From contig CANPZU010000018.1 in assembly GCA_947588825.1 (NCBI GenBank), forward strand, positions 1 to 49,381: a DNA stretch of 49,381 nucleotides, read 5' to 3'. Under the pieces are notes generated by a model. That model had not been told where the DNA came from. It worked only from the letters and a program-made list of their open reading frames with translations, and made no database searches. Position numbers and translations under genes: made by a program. This document shows, one piece after another, positions 17,093 through 25,437 of the stretch. Position 1 is the stretch's first letter. The number at the start of each line of letters is the position of its first letter. The DNA comes from an uncultured Clostridia bacterium. GTDB taxonomy: Bacteria; Bacillota; Clostridia; Oscillospirales; CAG-272.

Positions 17093-17443
17093 ATGAACGA
17101 TTGGCTCTCATATCTTGAAAAGTATCGCAGCGACAAGCTTCTCTATGAACGACTGAGCGAAGGCTGCAAGGCGGCAAGAGAACCTCCCTCCCTCGAAAAG
17201 ACACGCCTTATGAACAAGCTTGAAAGCTCTGTTCTTGAGGCGGAGGAGCGTCTTGAGCAATATATCGAAAAGGACCTCAGCCCTCAGGAGGCTGCAAGGC
17301 AGGCAAGCGAAAAGCTTTTTCTTTCCTACCGCTATCTTTACGGAATGACCATGGTCGAAACCGCCACGGCAATGTCGGTCAGCCGGGACACCGTCTACCG
17401 TATCAGACGACGGATACTCTCAAAACGGCTGCCCTTTGACTGA
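17093..17443 (+). CDS. Small sigma-70 region-4-like HTH protein
   Basis: Predicted 116-residue protein. The first 75 residues are charged and helical (Leu/Glu/Lys-rich, possibly coiled coil). The last 40 residues form a sigma-70 region-4-like helix-turn-helix: LSYRYLYGMTMVETATAMSV followed by SRDTVYRIRRRIL. This layout resembles phage late-gene activators of the RinA/ArpU/DUF1492 type, but no other phage gene is near. I chose the ATG at 17093 because AAAGGAGC lies 8 bases upstream. The ORF upstream of it runs over the 5' untranslated region. It is monocistronic, divergent from the transport operon, and carries a near-consensus LexA box at its transcription start, which suggests induction by DNA damage. 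Target promoters are unknown. It may be a domesticated prophage regulator. Confidence 0.78.
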   Translation: MNDWLSYLEKYRSDKLLYERLSEGCKAAREPPSLEKTRLMNKLESSVLEAEERLEQYIEKDLSPQEAARQASEKLFLSYRYLYGMTMVETATAMSVSRDTVYRIRRRILSKRLPFD

Positions 17444-17487
17444 TTTAAAAATAATTAAATTTTTTTCTCCTTTTTTATTTAATATAT

Positions 17488-17516
17488 TTGAATGAGGGGA
17501 TAGTTTATGGTATAAT
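17488..17516 (+). promoter_or_regulatory. Promoter of the UDP-sugar pyrophosphorylase gene
   Basis: TTGAAT (17488-17493), a 17-base spacer and a consensus TATAAT (17511-17516). About 130 bases of leader precede the ATG at 17655. Confidence 0.75.
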
Positions 17517-17654
17517 ATCCATGAGGCATTATTATTGAATTGAGTCTTTGACACGCAAAATTCAAATCGCACCGTTATATACCGTCGCCGACCCCCGGCA
17601 TTCTTACATTATACAATATATGTTTTAATAAGGATTAATAAGGAGAAAACAAGC

Positions 17655-18881
17655 ATGACATACGAACAAGCCTTTGAACTTCTCAAAAAACATTCGCAAA
17701 CTCATCTTCTGTCTTTCTACGGTGATTTGAACGATCGGGAAAAACGTTCTTTGCTCGATCAAATCGCAAGCATAGACTTTTCTCTGCTTTCCCTCAAAAA
17801 GGACGACCGCGAGGAGAAAGCCAAGCATTCCTTTCTCCCTCTTGACGCACTCAGACTCGATGAAATCGAGCAAAGGCGGGACGAATTTGAAAAAGCGGGG
17901 ATGGACGCGCTGCGTGAGGACAAAGTCGCCGCCGTCCTGCTTGCGGGCGGCCAAGGTACCCGGCTCGGATTTGATAAACCCAAAGGCTGCTTCAATATCG
18001 GGTTAAGACGCGACCTTTATATCTTCGAATGCCTGATAAACAATATGCTCGATGTTGCAAAGCTTGTCGGCAAGTGCTTTCCTTTGTATATCATGACAAG
18101 CGATAAAAACAACGCGGACACCGTCAGCTTTTTTAAATCGCACGACTTTTTTGGCTACGATCCCTCAAAGGTTCGATTCTTCGTGCAGGAAATGGCCCCT
18201 TCCGTCGATTTCAACGGCAAGATACTCCTTGAGGACAAGGGCAGGATCTCGCTCTCCCCAAACGGCAACGGCGGGTGGTTCTCCTCCCTGCAAAAAGCCG
18301 GATACGTCGACGAAATGAAAGGAAACGGCGCCGAGTGGGTATCGATTTTTGCCGTCGACAACGTACTGCAAAGAATAAACGACCCTGCATTTGTGGGCGC
18401 CACCCTTAAATCGGGGGCGGTATGCGGAGCAAAGGTGCTGCGCAAGAACTCGCCGGATGAAAAAATCGGCGTTATCTGCCTTGATAACGGCCGGCCCTCA
18501 ATTGTGGAATACTACGAGATCAACGAAGAAATGCGCACTTTGCGTGACGAGACCGGCGAGCTTCTTTACAGCTTCGGAGTCACGCTCAACTATCTCTTTA
18601 AAATCGACGCGCTTGAAAAGGCGGATTTTGCCTCAATGCCATATCATGTTGTGGAAAAGAAAATACCTTATATTAACGAAAAAGGAGAGTATATTAAACC
18701 CGAGAACCCTAACGGCTGCAAATTTGAACGGCTCGCTTTCGATATTATCCGCACGTTTGACAGTTGTCTGCCCTTTGAAATCGTCAGACAGCGCGAATTC
18801 GCACCCGTAAAGAATCCGACCGGCGTAGACTCGGTGGAAAGCGCAAGGGCTCTTCTTGAGCTTAACGGCGTCGCTCTATGA
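17655..18881 (+). CDS. UDPGP-family UTP:sugar-1-phosphate uridylyltransferase
   Basis: Predicted 408-residue cytosolic nucleotidyltransferase of the eukaryote-like UDPGP type 1 family (UAP1/QRI1-like). It transfers UMP from UTP to a hexose- or N-acetylhexosamine-1-phosphate. The nucleotide-binding loop is LLAGGQGTRLG at residues 95-105, followed by the conserved PKG (109-111). Later motifs include MTS (the uridine-contact region), FFVQEMAPS, SPNGNGG and the acceptor-site stretch FERLAFD. The bacterial members are usually annotated only as UDPGP type 1, so whether it makes UDP-glucose, UDP-GlcNAc or UDP-GalNAc is open. The start has an AAGGAGA site. Its last four bases (ATGA) overlap the start of the glycosylase gene, so translation is probably coupled. 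Confidence 0.9.
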   Translation: MTYEQAFELLKKHSQTHLLSFYGDLNDREKRSLLDQIASIDFSLLSLKKDDREEKAKHSFLPLDALRLDEIEQRRDEFEKAGMDALREDKVAAVLLAGGQGTRLGFDKPKGCFNIGLRRDLYIFECLINNMLDVAKLVGKCFPLYIMTSDKNNADTVSFFKSHDFFGYDPSKVRFFVQEMAPSVDFNGKILLEDKGRISLSPNGNGGWFSSLQKAGYVDEMKGNGAEWVSIFAVDNVLQRINDPAFVGATLKSGAVCGAKVLRKNSPDEKIGVICLDNGRPSIVEYYEINEEMRTLRDETGELLYSFGVTLNYLFKIDALEKADFASMPYHVVEKKIPYINEKGEYIKPENPNGCKFERLAFDIIRTFDSCLPFEIVRQREFAPVKNPTGVDSVESARALLELNGVAL

Positions 18882-19726
18882 AATATCCCGTAAAATACCA
18901 AGACGGCAATGTAATACTTTCCGACGTTAAAAATTTTGATATCGATCTGATATTTGACTGCGGTCAGTGCTTTCGCTTTGAAAAAAACGGCAATGTTTAC
19001 GAGGGCGTCGCGTTCGGCAAGCTGCTTCGCATATCTCAGCAGGATAGCACAATCACCCTGCACGGCTGCTCGATGGACGACTTTAATAAGCTTTGGATGA
19101 AATACCTCTCGCTCGACGTCGACTATGAAAGCATCTGCTCGTTTTACCGCAACGGAAAGGATGAAGTGCTCAGACTCGCTTCCTCACGCGGCGAAGGTAT
19201 AAGACTGCTGCGGCAGGAGCGCTGGGAAACGCTTTGCTCATTTATCATATCACAAAATAACAACATCCCGCGCATAAAAAAAATCATAGACAAGCTCTGC
19301 CGCTGCTATGGCGAGAGCTTTTCGGTCGGGGAAAATACATATTACGCTTTTCCGCCTCCCGAGGTCATCGCCTCCCTTTCTCTTGATAATCTTTTGGCGC
19401 TCGGCACGGGATTCAGAGCAAAGTATATTCTCGACTGCGCAAAAAAAGTGGCAAGCAAAGAGATTGAATTCTCTCTGATTGACAATATGAGCTGCGACGA
19501 AGCTCTTTCGTACCTCTGCCAAATCAAGGGAGTCGGACCCAAGGTGGCCTCCTGCGCGCTGCTCTTTGCTTTTGACAAAAGAAACGCGTTTCCTATCGAC
19601 GTTTGGGTGAAAAGGATTATCGACAAATACTATCCCGACGGACTCGATATTAAAGCGCTCGGCGAAAACGCGGGCGTTGCTCAACAGTACCTATTTTATT
19701 ATGAGCGGTATACGGTCGGTAAATGA
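18878..19726 (+). CDS. ogg: 8-oxoguanine DNA glycosylase/AP lyase, OGG1 type
   Basis: Predicted 282-residue HhH-GPD glycosylase that removes 8-oxoguanine opposite C. The N-terminal OGG_N domain holds the family signature DCGQCFRFE (residues 27-35). The hairpin-helix-hairpin and catalytic core show SFIISQNNNIPRI (121-133), LGTGFRAKYI, GVGPKVASC with catalytic Lys222, and FPIDVWVKR with catalytic Asp241. This Lys/Asp pair marks a bifunctional glycosylase/lyase. It overlaps the upstream UDPGP gene by four bases and has no separate ribosome binding site, so it relies on coupling. Start, length and motifs all agree with full-length clostridial OGG1 proteins. The following DUF6062 gene starts 58 bases downstream. 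Confidence 0.93.
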   Translation: MKYPVKYQDGNVILSDVKNFDIDLIFDCGQCFRFEKNGNVYEGVAFGKLLRISQQDSTITLHGCSMDDFNKLWMKYLSLDVDYESICSFYRNGKDEVLRLASSRGEGIRLLRQERWETLCSFIISQNNNIPRIKKIIDKLCRCYGESFSVGENTYYAFPPPEVIASLSLDNLLALGTGFRAKYILDCAKKVASKEIEFSLIDNMSCDEALSYLCQIKGVGPKVASCALLFAFDKRNAFPIDVWVKRIIDKYYPDGLDIKALGENAGVAQQYLFYYERYTVGK

Positions 19727-19784
19727 TCCTGCTTACTATAAATTTACCTCACTTTTCACAAATTACTCAAAGGAGTCAAAAATA

Positions 19785-20489
19785 ATGCCCGAAACGATTT
19801 ACACGATACCGATCAATGAGGCGTTTGAGTACGCCGCTTCTTCCAATACGCCCGTCTGCCCCTTCTGCAAGCTCGAATCGGATCTCGAAGCAAATGAAAT
19901 AGACCTTATACTCGGCGCGTCTATGATGGAACCGGATATACGTATCAAAACCAATAAAAGCGGCTTCTGCCCATCGCATTTTGATAAAATGCTCGCATAC
20001 GGAAAACGCCTTCCGATGGCGCTTATTCTCGAAAGTCACCTTTGTGAAATATATGACGAAATTTCCAAAAAAGACAGTATCAAAAGCTACGATAAGCCGA
20101 TAAAACGCTTGAGCGAGCTGAACTGTTCCTGCTATGTCTGCGACCGTATATCGTATAACTATAAAAGGATTCTCTCAAACGCGGTCTATATGTGGTCGAC
20201 CGACGATGAATTCAGAAAAAAAACCGCGTCCCAAAAAACCTTTTGCGTTAAACATTTCTGCGACTTTGTCAACGCCGCCGCCAAAGACCTTTCTAAAAAG
20301 GAATTTCCCGACTTTTATCAAAACGTCGGCTCGGTGTTTATCGCCTATTTTAAAGATCTTTCCTCCGACGTCAGTTGGTTTTGTAAAAAATTCGACTACA
20401 GATACGATCAAGAGCCCTGGTATAACGCAAAGGACAGCGTCGAAAGAGCCGTCGCTTTCCTGTCCTCGGACATCAAACCGCAAAAGTGA
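19785..20489 (+). CDS. DUF6062 family protein with paired Cys motifs
   Basis: Predicted 234-residue soluble protein that I assign to DUF6062. It has CPFC at residues 25-28, a GFCPSHFDKML motif around residue 63, CSCYVCDRI around 120, and CVKHFCDFV around 175. These Cys/His pairs are spaced like a metal site repeated twice, so zinc or iron binding is plausible but unproven. I chose the internal ATG at 19785 because it has AAAGGAGT 8 bases upstream. The open frame extends back into the glycosylase gene without a usable site. It is probably the last gene of the UDPGP-ogg transcript. No pathway role is known. Confidence 0.8.
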   Translation: MPETIYTIPINEAFEYAASSNTPVCPFCKLESDLEANEIDLILGASMMEPDIRIKTNKSGFCPSHFDKMLAYGKRLPMALILESHLCEIYDEISKKDSIKSYDKPIKRLSELNCSCYVCDRISYNYKRILSNAVYMWSTDDEFRKKTASQKTFCVKHFCDFVNAAAKDLSKKEFPDFYQNVGSVFIAYFKDLSSDVSWFCKKFDYRYDQEPWYNAKDSVERAVAFLSSDIKPQK

Positions 20490-20826
20490 CATATTAAGCC
20501 GATCTTTGCCGCTTTCGCGCTTTGCCTCAAACCCTTGATATAACAGCCTTTTTAAATCAGCTTTTTCCTTTCGGATTTTCTCCTCATGAGCTTCGAAAAT
20601 ATCAATTACCTTTGCTTCAGTGCGTGAAGGACAGCTGCCGCGCGGCGGCTTGCTTAGGCTTTTTAAAAGCATAAATTGCAGAAAAGGAAACGCCGCAGAA
20701 TTTTTTATTTTCTGTCTCATACAAGCAAAACATCAAGAAAAAACAAAAACTGGCCGTCGCATTTTTCGTATGCGGCGGCCCTGTTTGTAAAGCCGTATGC
20801 TATAAAATCTGGAGGGATAAAAGCCG
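20490..20826. other. Convergent intergenic region
   Basis: This lies between the plus-strand DUF6062 gene and the minus-strand flotillin remnant. The only clear element is the hairpin at 20741-20779. A GC-rich patch near 20635-20650 is weakly palindromic. Confidence 0.6.
20741..20779 (-). terminator. Terminator downstream of the flotillin remnant
   Basis: GGCCGTCGCAT (20751-20761) pairs with ATGCGGCGGCC (20769-20779), with one G-U pair. On the minus strand the stem is followed by AGTTTTTGTTTTTT, a good T tract. Confidence 0.8.
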
Positions 20827-21899
20827 TCAATCGGCGCCATTTACAGCGGCGTTTTCGTCAAGCTTTTGCTTTTTGCCCAAAAACTCCGGCAATTCGAGTC
20901 CGGCCATGTTGAACATTTCGTTCATGGGAGGAATGGACTTGAGCATACCGGCAAGAAAGTTTGCGGTAGCCGGAGAGCCGTCCTTGCCGTTCATGCCGTC
21001 CCAAACGGTAACCTTGTCGATCTTGAGATTCTTGATTGCATCGACCTGGACCTTGACCAGTTCTTCAAGCTTGTCGGCAATCATAAGTCTCATTGCGTCC
21101 GCTGCGCTGCCGCCCGCGGCGGCAACGATCTTTTCAAAACCTTCCGCCTGTTTTGTAAGTATTTCCTGCATACCGCGTGCTTCCGCCTCCATTTTGGAGT
21201 AAATCGCGTCCGCTTCGCCCTTTGCGCGGCGGCGTATCTGTTCGGCTTCGGCTTCGGCCTCAAGCTCCTTTTGTCTCTTTTCGATCTCGGCTTTTACTAT
21301 GACGTCCGCTTCAAGAGTAGCCTTCTCACGGACCGAACGCGCCTGCTCGGCCTCCTGCTCAGCTATATAGGACTCTTGGAGAGCTTTTGCCGCCTGTATT
21401 TTTTCGGCGGCGGTGGAACGGCGCATTGCCTCCGCCTGTTTTTCGTTGAGGGTCGCGTTGGACTCGGCTATCTGTGCTTTCGCTTCGTTTTCGCCTCTGA
21501 TGGCGTCAGAGTCGGCAAGCGAAACCTGAATGCGCTGTTCGCGTTTGGCGTTTGCTTCGCCGATGTCACCCGAACGGTCCGCCTCAGCGACAGAAATTTT
21601 CGCATCGTTTATAGCCTTTGCGGCGGCTTCTTTGCCGAGAGCCGCTATGTATCCCGACTCGTCGGTGATATCCGTCACGTTGACGTTGATAAGTTTAAGA
21701 CCGATTTTTTTAAGCTCGCTCTCTACGTTGCTTGAAATCGCCGCCTGAAATTTGTCGCGGTCGGTATTGATCTCTTCTATATCCATCGTTGCGATGACAA
21801 GACGAAGCTGACCGAGAATTATATCCTTGGCGTACTCCTGTACCTCGGAGAGAGTGAGGCTTCCAAGTCTTTCGGCGGAATGGTGAGGTACACCTCGGC
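20827..21899 (-). pseudogene. Flotillin (SPFH) gene lacking its 5' end
   Basis: Reads as the C-terminal three quarters of a flotillin, a membrane-microdomain scaffold. The recognisable homology starts at SAERLGSLTLSEVQEYAKDI (codons from about 21879), continues through DIILGQLRLVIATM and LKLINVNVTDITDESGYI, a long Glu/Ala coiled coil, and ends with NLKIDKVTVWDGMNG and FNMAGLELPEFLG. The N-terminal membrane anchor and first part of the SPFH domain, about 120 residues in relatives, are absent. Upstream the frame runs into a TGA only a few codons before the homology starts, with no start codon between. The first in-frame ATG (21786) sits inside the conserved SPFH core and has no ribosome binding site. 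A 319-residue protein from there is possible but would lack the anchor. Upstream is the truncated nfeD, out of frame with it. Confidence 0.75.
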
Positions 21900-22289
21900 G
21901 TTTTTGCCTACGGCGTTTTCAATAATCAAATTGCCGCTGTCCTGCATCTTCGACACGCTTTTAAAGAGCAGCGCGACGCCGATAAGCGCAAGTGCTCCGG
22001 CAGTGAGCGCGATTAAAATCGAGACGACTTCGGGCAGTCCGCCGGAGTCGGCGACAAACCCTGCCCACGCGCCGACCGAAAAAAAGGCGACGATCCCGCG
22101 TATCGAAATAAGACCGAGCCCGTCGTGGTCAAGATCGGCATCCAAAGCTCCGTCTCCGTCGACGTCGACGTCAAGCCCGATGCCGAGCAAAAGCAGCACT
22201 GCCTGCACAAGCATTACCGCGGTGGCCGGTATGGCGATGGCGGCAAAAATTTGACTTGTAAGCGTTAAACCGTTCCACCAACTGATCAT
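21819..22289 (-). pseudogene. NfeD/YuaF-like membrane protein with truncated OB-fold
   Basis: Predicted 156-residue product starting at 22289 (AGGGAGATG upstream). It has three to four membrane helices (ISWWNGLTLTSQIFAAIAI onward; VAFFSVGAWAGFVA; ILIALTAGALALIGVALLF). Between the first two helices lies the Asp-rich loop DVDVDGDGALDADLDHD. The NfeD beta-barrel begins (ENAVGKNAEVYLTIPP), but after about 15 residues the frame changes into unrelated sequence and stops. In intact operons nfeD is followed by a full flotillin gene, and the two proteins work together in membrane microdomains. Here the OB-fold's end and the flotillin's start are both missing at one junction near 21877-21890. That is best explained by a deletion, or by an assembly error. 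Confidence 0.75.
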
Positions 22290-22359
22290 AAAAATACATC
22301 TCCCTGTAATAATGAAATTTTTGGGTAAAATTCCGCTCGCTTTACAAGCGGCGGCAATT

Positions 22360-22926
22360 TTATTCTTCTTCCTTTGCAATTCCCAAAGAACGCAGTATCC
22401 TGTCCGCGCGAACCTTTACCAAGGCGGAAGCGTAGTAAAGAATTATAAGCTTGATTCCCAAGGCGAGCTTTTCCTTAAATTCGGGAAAGGACTCTTTGTA
22501 ACACGCCAACTTGTCGTTTATTATAGGATCAAGCACGGAATCGGTAAGCACGGTTTCAAAATCCACATTGTCGAGAATATCGCAAATGTAAATGTAAAGC
22601 TCGGCTTCGGGAATAATCGCTTCTTTGCCTTCGGAGTCTCCGTTTATGAAGTTCAATATACGGTCGATATTCTCAAGCTTTGCGGCGGGACGCATCATGT
22701 TTATCAGCATTATGCGCGCAAGATGATTGGCGCTGTACCTTTTTTCCACCGGCTTGGGAACCCAGCCTCTTCCGACCCAATTTTGGAGCAAAGGAGTGTC
22801 AAGTCCCGTTATTTCCCGCACCTGAACAAGCATGATGCCCTTTGTCGCAAAAAACAGTCCTTGAAGAAATTCCGCGGCGCTTTTCCCTTTTCGCTGCACA
22901 ATGGAACCGGGAAAGGTAGTATTCAT
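22360..22926 (-). CDS. DUF1836 family, MerR-like putative regulator
   Basis: Predicted 188-residue cytoplasmic protein of the DUF1836 family, common in Clostridia. After a short head, residues 35-75 look like a MerR-type winged helix (VREITGLDTPLLQNWVGRGW, then PKPVEKRYSANHLARIMLI). The rest is helical (KLENIDRILNFINGD; DPIINDKLACYKESFPEF). DNA binding is inferred from this family resemblance and no target is known. It has a consensus promoter 27 bases upstream, so the 5' leader is short, and an AGGAGG site. It reads toward the nfeD remnant with a 70-base gap, so the three genes may form one transcript. Confidence 0.85.
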   Translation of the reverse strand: MNTTFPGSIVQRKGKSAAEFLQGLFFATKGIMLVQVREITGLDTPLLQNWVGRGWVPKPVEKRYSANHLARIMLINMMRPAAKLENIDRILNFINGDSEGKEAIIPEAELYIYICDILDNVDFETVLTDSVLDPIINDKLACYKESFPEFKEKLALGIKLIILYYASALVKVRADRILRSLGIAKEEE

Positions 22927-22952
22927 TTGATCGCCTCCTTTTTGCTGTTACT

Positions 22953-22981
22953 ATTATAGCACACGCTCAAATGAATGTCAA
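22953..22981 (-). promoter_or_regulatory. Consensus promoter of the DUF1836 gene
   Basis: TTGACA (22981-22976), 17 bases, TATAAT (22958-22953) on the minus strand: a full consensus sigma-A promoter. Confidence 0.88.
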
Positions 22982-23061
22982 CACTTTTGTAATGAGTGCA
23001 AAAAAATTTGTAAAACCGTTCGCTCCTTTCGACGTATAACACCGCCCCGGCTTACCTTTTC

Positions 23062-23097
23062 ACGCCTTTTTCGCCTTTTACGCCTTTTTCGCCTTTC
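23062..23097. repeat. Two-copy 18-bp tandem repeat
   Basis: The unit ACGCCTTTTTCGCCTTTT occurs at 23062-23079 and again at 23080-23097 (last base changed). Each unit is itself a near duplication of CGCCTTTT. It is too short and lacks spacers, so it is not a CRISPR. Confidence 0.8.
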
Positions 23098-23358
23098 AAA
23101 TGAATATATCTTCCGTTCCCTTACCTCCCTTTTTCTGTTATATGTAACGAAATAATCATCCGATTTTCGCACGAATAAAAATATTTTTAAAAGGCCGCCG
23201 GCCTTGCGCGCGACCTGCCGCCAAGGTAATTTAGATTATGAAGTCGTTAATCCTGCATTTTAAATTAAAGTTAAAGGCAGGCGCTTTGTACAATCTTCAG
23301 TCATTGCCGCTTTTGAAGTTTTAAAAATTCAGGTGAGCTTTTCTAATTCCCCAAAAAT

Positions 23359-23396
23359 TTATAAGGACGGCCGCGCTTGTGCGGCCGTCCTTTATC
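23359..23396 (-). terminator. Terminator of the Gfo/Idh oxidoreductase gene
   Basis: GGACGGCCGC (23365-23374) and GCGGCCGTCC (23381-23390) form a perfect 10-bp GC-rich stem with a 6-base loop. On the minus strand it is followed by TTATAAATTTTT, and on the plus strand by TTTAT, so it may work in both directions. Confidence 0.72.
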
Positions 23397-23434
23397 GGTC
23401 CTGTCAGTCAATTATAAAGTTGTGAAGGGTTCCA

Positions 23435-24607
23435 TTACCATCTGACCTTCCAGCGGGAGGAGGCGTCCTCATACTCGTGAGGAGTTTTTTTATACAGATC
23501 CGCATTTGAGTTCCTGATTTTTTCTTCAAGAAAGCGGTCGAACTCGCCGTCATCAAACGGGAGGACGATTTCGGAGTTTTTATACGAGGAAAGGTAAGCG
23601 GCGTTTGACAGGGTGAGCTCGTTTATACCGTCAACTCCGGGAGCGATAAGTTCCGCGCCATTTGTGATGGCGTCGACAAAGTTTCCGATTATCGCGATAT
23701 GACCTTCGGGAGCGTCTGAGGAGGAAAACTCCTCATAGCTCATAGGAATCTGAGCAAATCCCTCGGGGCACTCAAAGCAAAACTTTCTTTCGGGAGTTTG
23801 CAGCTTCCACAATTTCAGTTTTCCCTCTTCAATCACAATTTTGGCGCGGTCGCCGATCATTTCAAGACGGTTGGTGCCGGGGAATTCACCGGTCGAGGTG
23901 ATGAACTCAGCGGTAGCGCCTCCATCGTAACGGCAGAGGATACGCACGTCGTCCTCCACTTCGATATTGTGGTATTTGGCGACCGAACAGTTTGCAAAGA
24001 CGGCGCGGGGCATACCGAATATCCACTGCCACAAATCGAGGTTATGGGGAGCCTGATTCAGCAGCACTCCGCCGCCCTCGCCCTTCCATGTGGCGCGCCA
24101 TGAGCCCGAGTCATAGTACGCCTGAGTGCGATACCAATTTGTAATTATCCATGTCAGACGTTTCTTTTCACCCAATATACCGTTTTGAACAAGCTCTTTC
24201 GCTTTAGAATAGATCGGGTCGGTCCTTTGATTGAACATAAGGGAGAATACCTTGCCGCTCTTCTTTGCCGCCTCGTTCATTAGCCTGGCACTTGAGATAG
24301 TGACCGCCTCCGGCTTTTCGCAAAGCACGTGCAGCCCCTTTTCAAATGCGGCGACGGTTATCGGCGTGTGGTCGTAATGAGGTACGGCGACTATAACCGC
24401 GTCAAGAGGCGCCTCATTGAACATTTCCCTATATTCCGAATATATTTTTATATCGGGAAACTGATTTTTAAGTCTCTGTCTGACCTTTTCCGAGGTGTCG
24501 CAAAGAGCCGTCAGCACGGCATTTCGTATATTGCCGTTATACAGCTCCTTTGCGTGAAAGGTGCCCATGTTGCCCACGCCTATCACACCGATACGAACGT
24601 TTTCCAT
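23435..24607 (-). CDS. Gfo/Idh/MocA family NAD(P)-dependent oxidoreductase
   Basis: Predicted 390-residue cytosolic dehydrogenase acting on a sugar, sugar acid or inositol-like polyol. The N-terminal Rossmann fold has GVIGVGNMG (residues 7-15). The family's CEKPEA catalytic-lysine motif follows about residue 95, and a conserved NQAPHNLDLWQWIFG with the catalytic-type His lies near residue 185. The C-terminal half is the usual beta-sheet substrate domain (VEDDVRILCRYDGGATAEF). Length is near the upper end for the family. The ribosome binding site (GGCGGG) is weak. It is a single gene with its own terminator. Family is firm; substrate cannot be told. Glycan or inositol catabolism would fit the sugar-transport setting. 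Confidence 0.9.
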   Translation of the reverse strand: MENVRIGVIGVGNMGTFHAKELYNGNIRNAVLTALCDTSEKVRQRLKNQFPDIKIYSEYREMFNEAPLDAVIVAVPHYDHTPITVAAFEKGLHVLCEKPEAVTISSARLMNEAAKKSGKVFSLMFNQRTDPIYSKAKELVQNGILGEKKRLTWIITNWYRTQAYYDSGSWRATWKGEGGGVLLNQAPHNLDLWQWIFGMPRAVFANCSVAKYHNIEVEDDVRILCRYDGGATAEFITSTGEFPGTNRLEMIGDRAKIVIEEGKLKLWKLQTPERKFCFECPEGFAQIPMSYEEFSSSDAPEGHIAIIGNFVDAITNGAELIAPGVDGINELTLSNAAYLSSYKNSEIVLPFDDGEFDRFLEEKIRNSNADLYKKTPHEYEDASSRWKVRW

Positions 24608-24948
24608 AAAAGTACCCGCCTGTCATAAGTAATAATAAACCGAAAACCGACGCTTTTCAACGTTTTTTGCTTTGTCAAAGCGGATTTCATCCGCCAAGTT
24701 AAACCGAGATCGTTTTGTTTTGCGGCAAACATACCGCAAACGCGCCGCTTGGTTCGCGCTCATTGACGCATGTATTCTAAATTTAATTTTATCATATTAT
24801 ATCATATTATTTTAACTTTGTATAGAAGAATTGAAAAATATTTGTACTTAAAATTGCATTTTTGCATGGCTGTCTTTGGATATATAAAAAAGCATCTCTT
24901 TGCCGTACGAGAGTCGGCGCGAGCATTTGCCGCAAACTATATCGATGT

Positions 24949-25158
24949 TGAAACGCGCAGAAAGTTTTAAATTCTAAGATTGCCAATATATATCCGACAT
25001 CCGAATATACCTATGAGATATACAGCAAGATGTTGGTGATTTTAAAGGACGGCAGCCTCGGAATAGTTTACACCGTTAACGCCGAAAAGAGCACGCCCGC
25101 CGAGGAAGGAACCGTTACCTCGGGCTTGACGACAGATATACTTTTGTGCATAGCGTAA
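24949..25158 (+). pseudogene. 3' remnant of a coding sequence, possibly sialidase/BNR-like
   Basis: From just after a TGA near 24946 the plus strand stays open to a TAA at 25156-25158, without any plausible start. It translates to a protein-like C-terminus including SEYTYEIYSKMLVILKDGSL, then GIVYTVNAEKSTPAEEG. The pattern Tyr-x-x-hydrophobic, hydrophobic, x-DGS-x-G-hydrophobic-x-Tyr resembles the last strand of BNR/sialidase catalytic domains (typical end: DGSIGILYE). Base composition shifts from AT-rich flanks to gene-like GC here. I infer a gene whose 5' part was lost. The sialidase assignment is tentative. Confidence 0.4.
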
Positions 25159-25340
25159 GCTTTTAATTTAAATGTCAGCACAACCGCACTTTCCTTATAA
25201 AATAAAAGTGCTCATCTGCGCTCGGTATGAGCATGATATAATATCAAGGCGACGTTTGCTCAACAAATCAAAATTAAAAATTGCCCGCCTTTTTGAAGGC
25301 CGACCGGCGGCACACCCCTATTTTATATGTTATAAGTGAA

Positions 25341-25384
25341 AACCAAAAATATCGCCATCGTTTTCGACGGCGATATTTTTGGTT
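25341..25384 (-). terminator. Terminator of the PEP carboxykinase gene
   Basis: AACCAAAAATATCGCC (25341-25356) and GGCGATATTTTTGGTT (25369-25384) form a perfect 16-bp stem. The loop itself can pair TCG with CGA. On the minus strand the 3' arm is T-rich and continues TTTTTGGTTTTC. Confidence 0.85.
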
Positions 25385-25437
25385 ATTTTATAATTACCTG
25401 ACAACGCGCATAAGCGTTTAAGAATATTTGTCTTTTG

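Larger units (their letters stand above)
22982..23434. other. Intergenic region with a short tandem repeat
   Basis: No gene is supported. It contains two copies of an 18-bp unit, ACGCCTTTTTCGCCTTTT (23062-23097), a weak GGCCGCCGGCC palindrome near 23194, and the terminator hairpin at 23365-23390. Confidence 0.65.
24608..25437. other. Gene-poor intergenic region
   Basis: Over 800 bases without an intact gene. It carries a degraded coding remnant at about 24949-25158 and the terminator of pckG at 25341-25384. A 66-codon open frame near 24770 is AT-rich, has no ribosome binding site and no recognisable features. Confidence 0.65.

Noticed and set aside
17093..17443. Remnant of a prophage around the sigma-like gene
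   Set aside because: No integrase, terminase, capsid or attachment-site repeats were seen on either side; only the single regulator resembles phage genes.
20827..21786. Intact short flotillin starting at ATG 21786
   Set aside because: The ATG lies inside the conserved SPFH core, lacks a ribosome binding site, and homologous sequence continues upstream of it in the same frame.
23041..23100. Repeated CGCCTTTT units as a possible CRISPR array
   Set aside because: Only two 18-bp copies in direct contact, no spacers, no cas genes nearby.
24770..24970. 66-codon open frame in the gene-poor gap
   Set aside because: AT-rich, no ribosome binding site, no similarity pattern; the likely coding trace is the separate remnant that ends at 25158.
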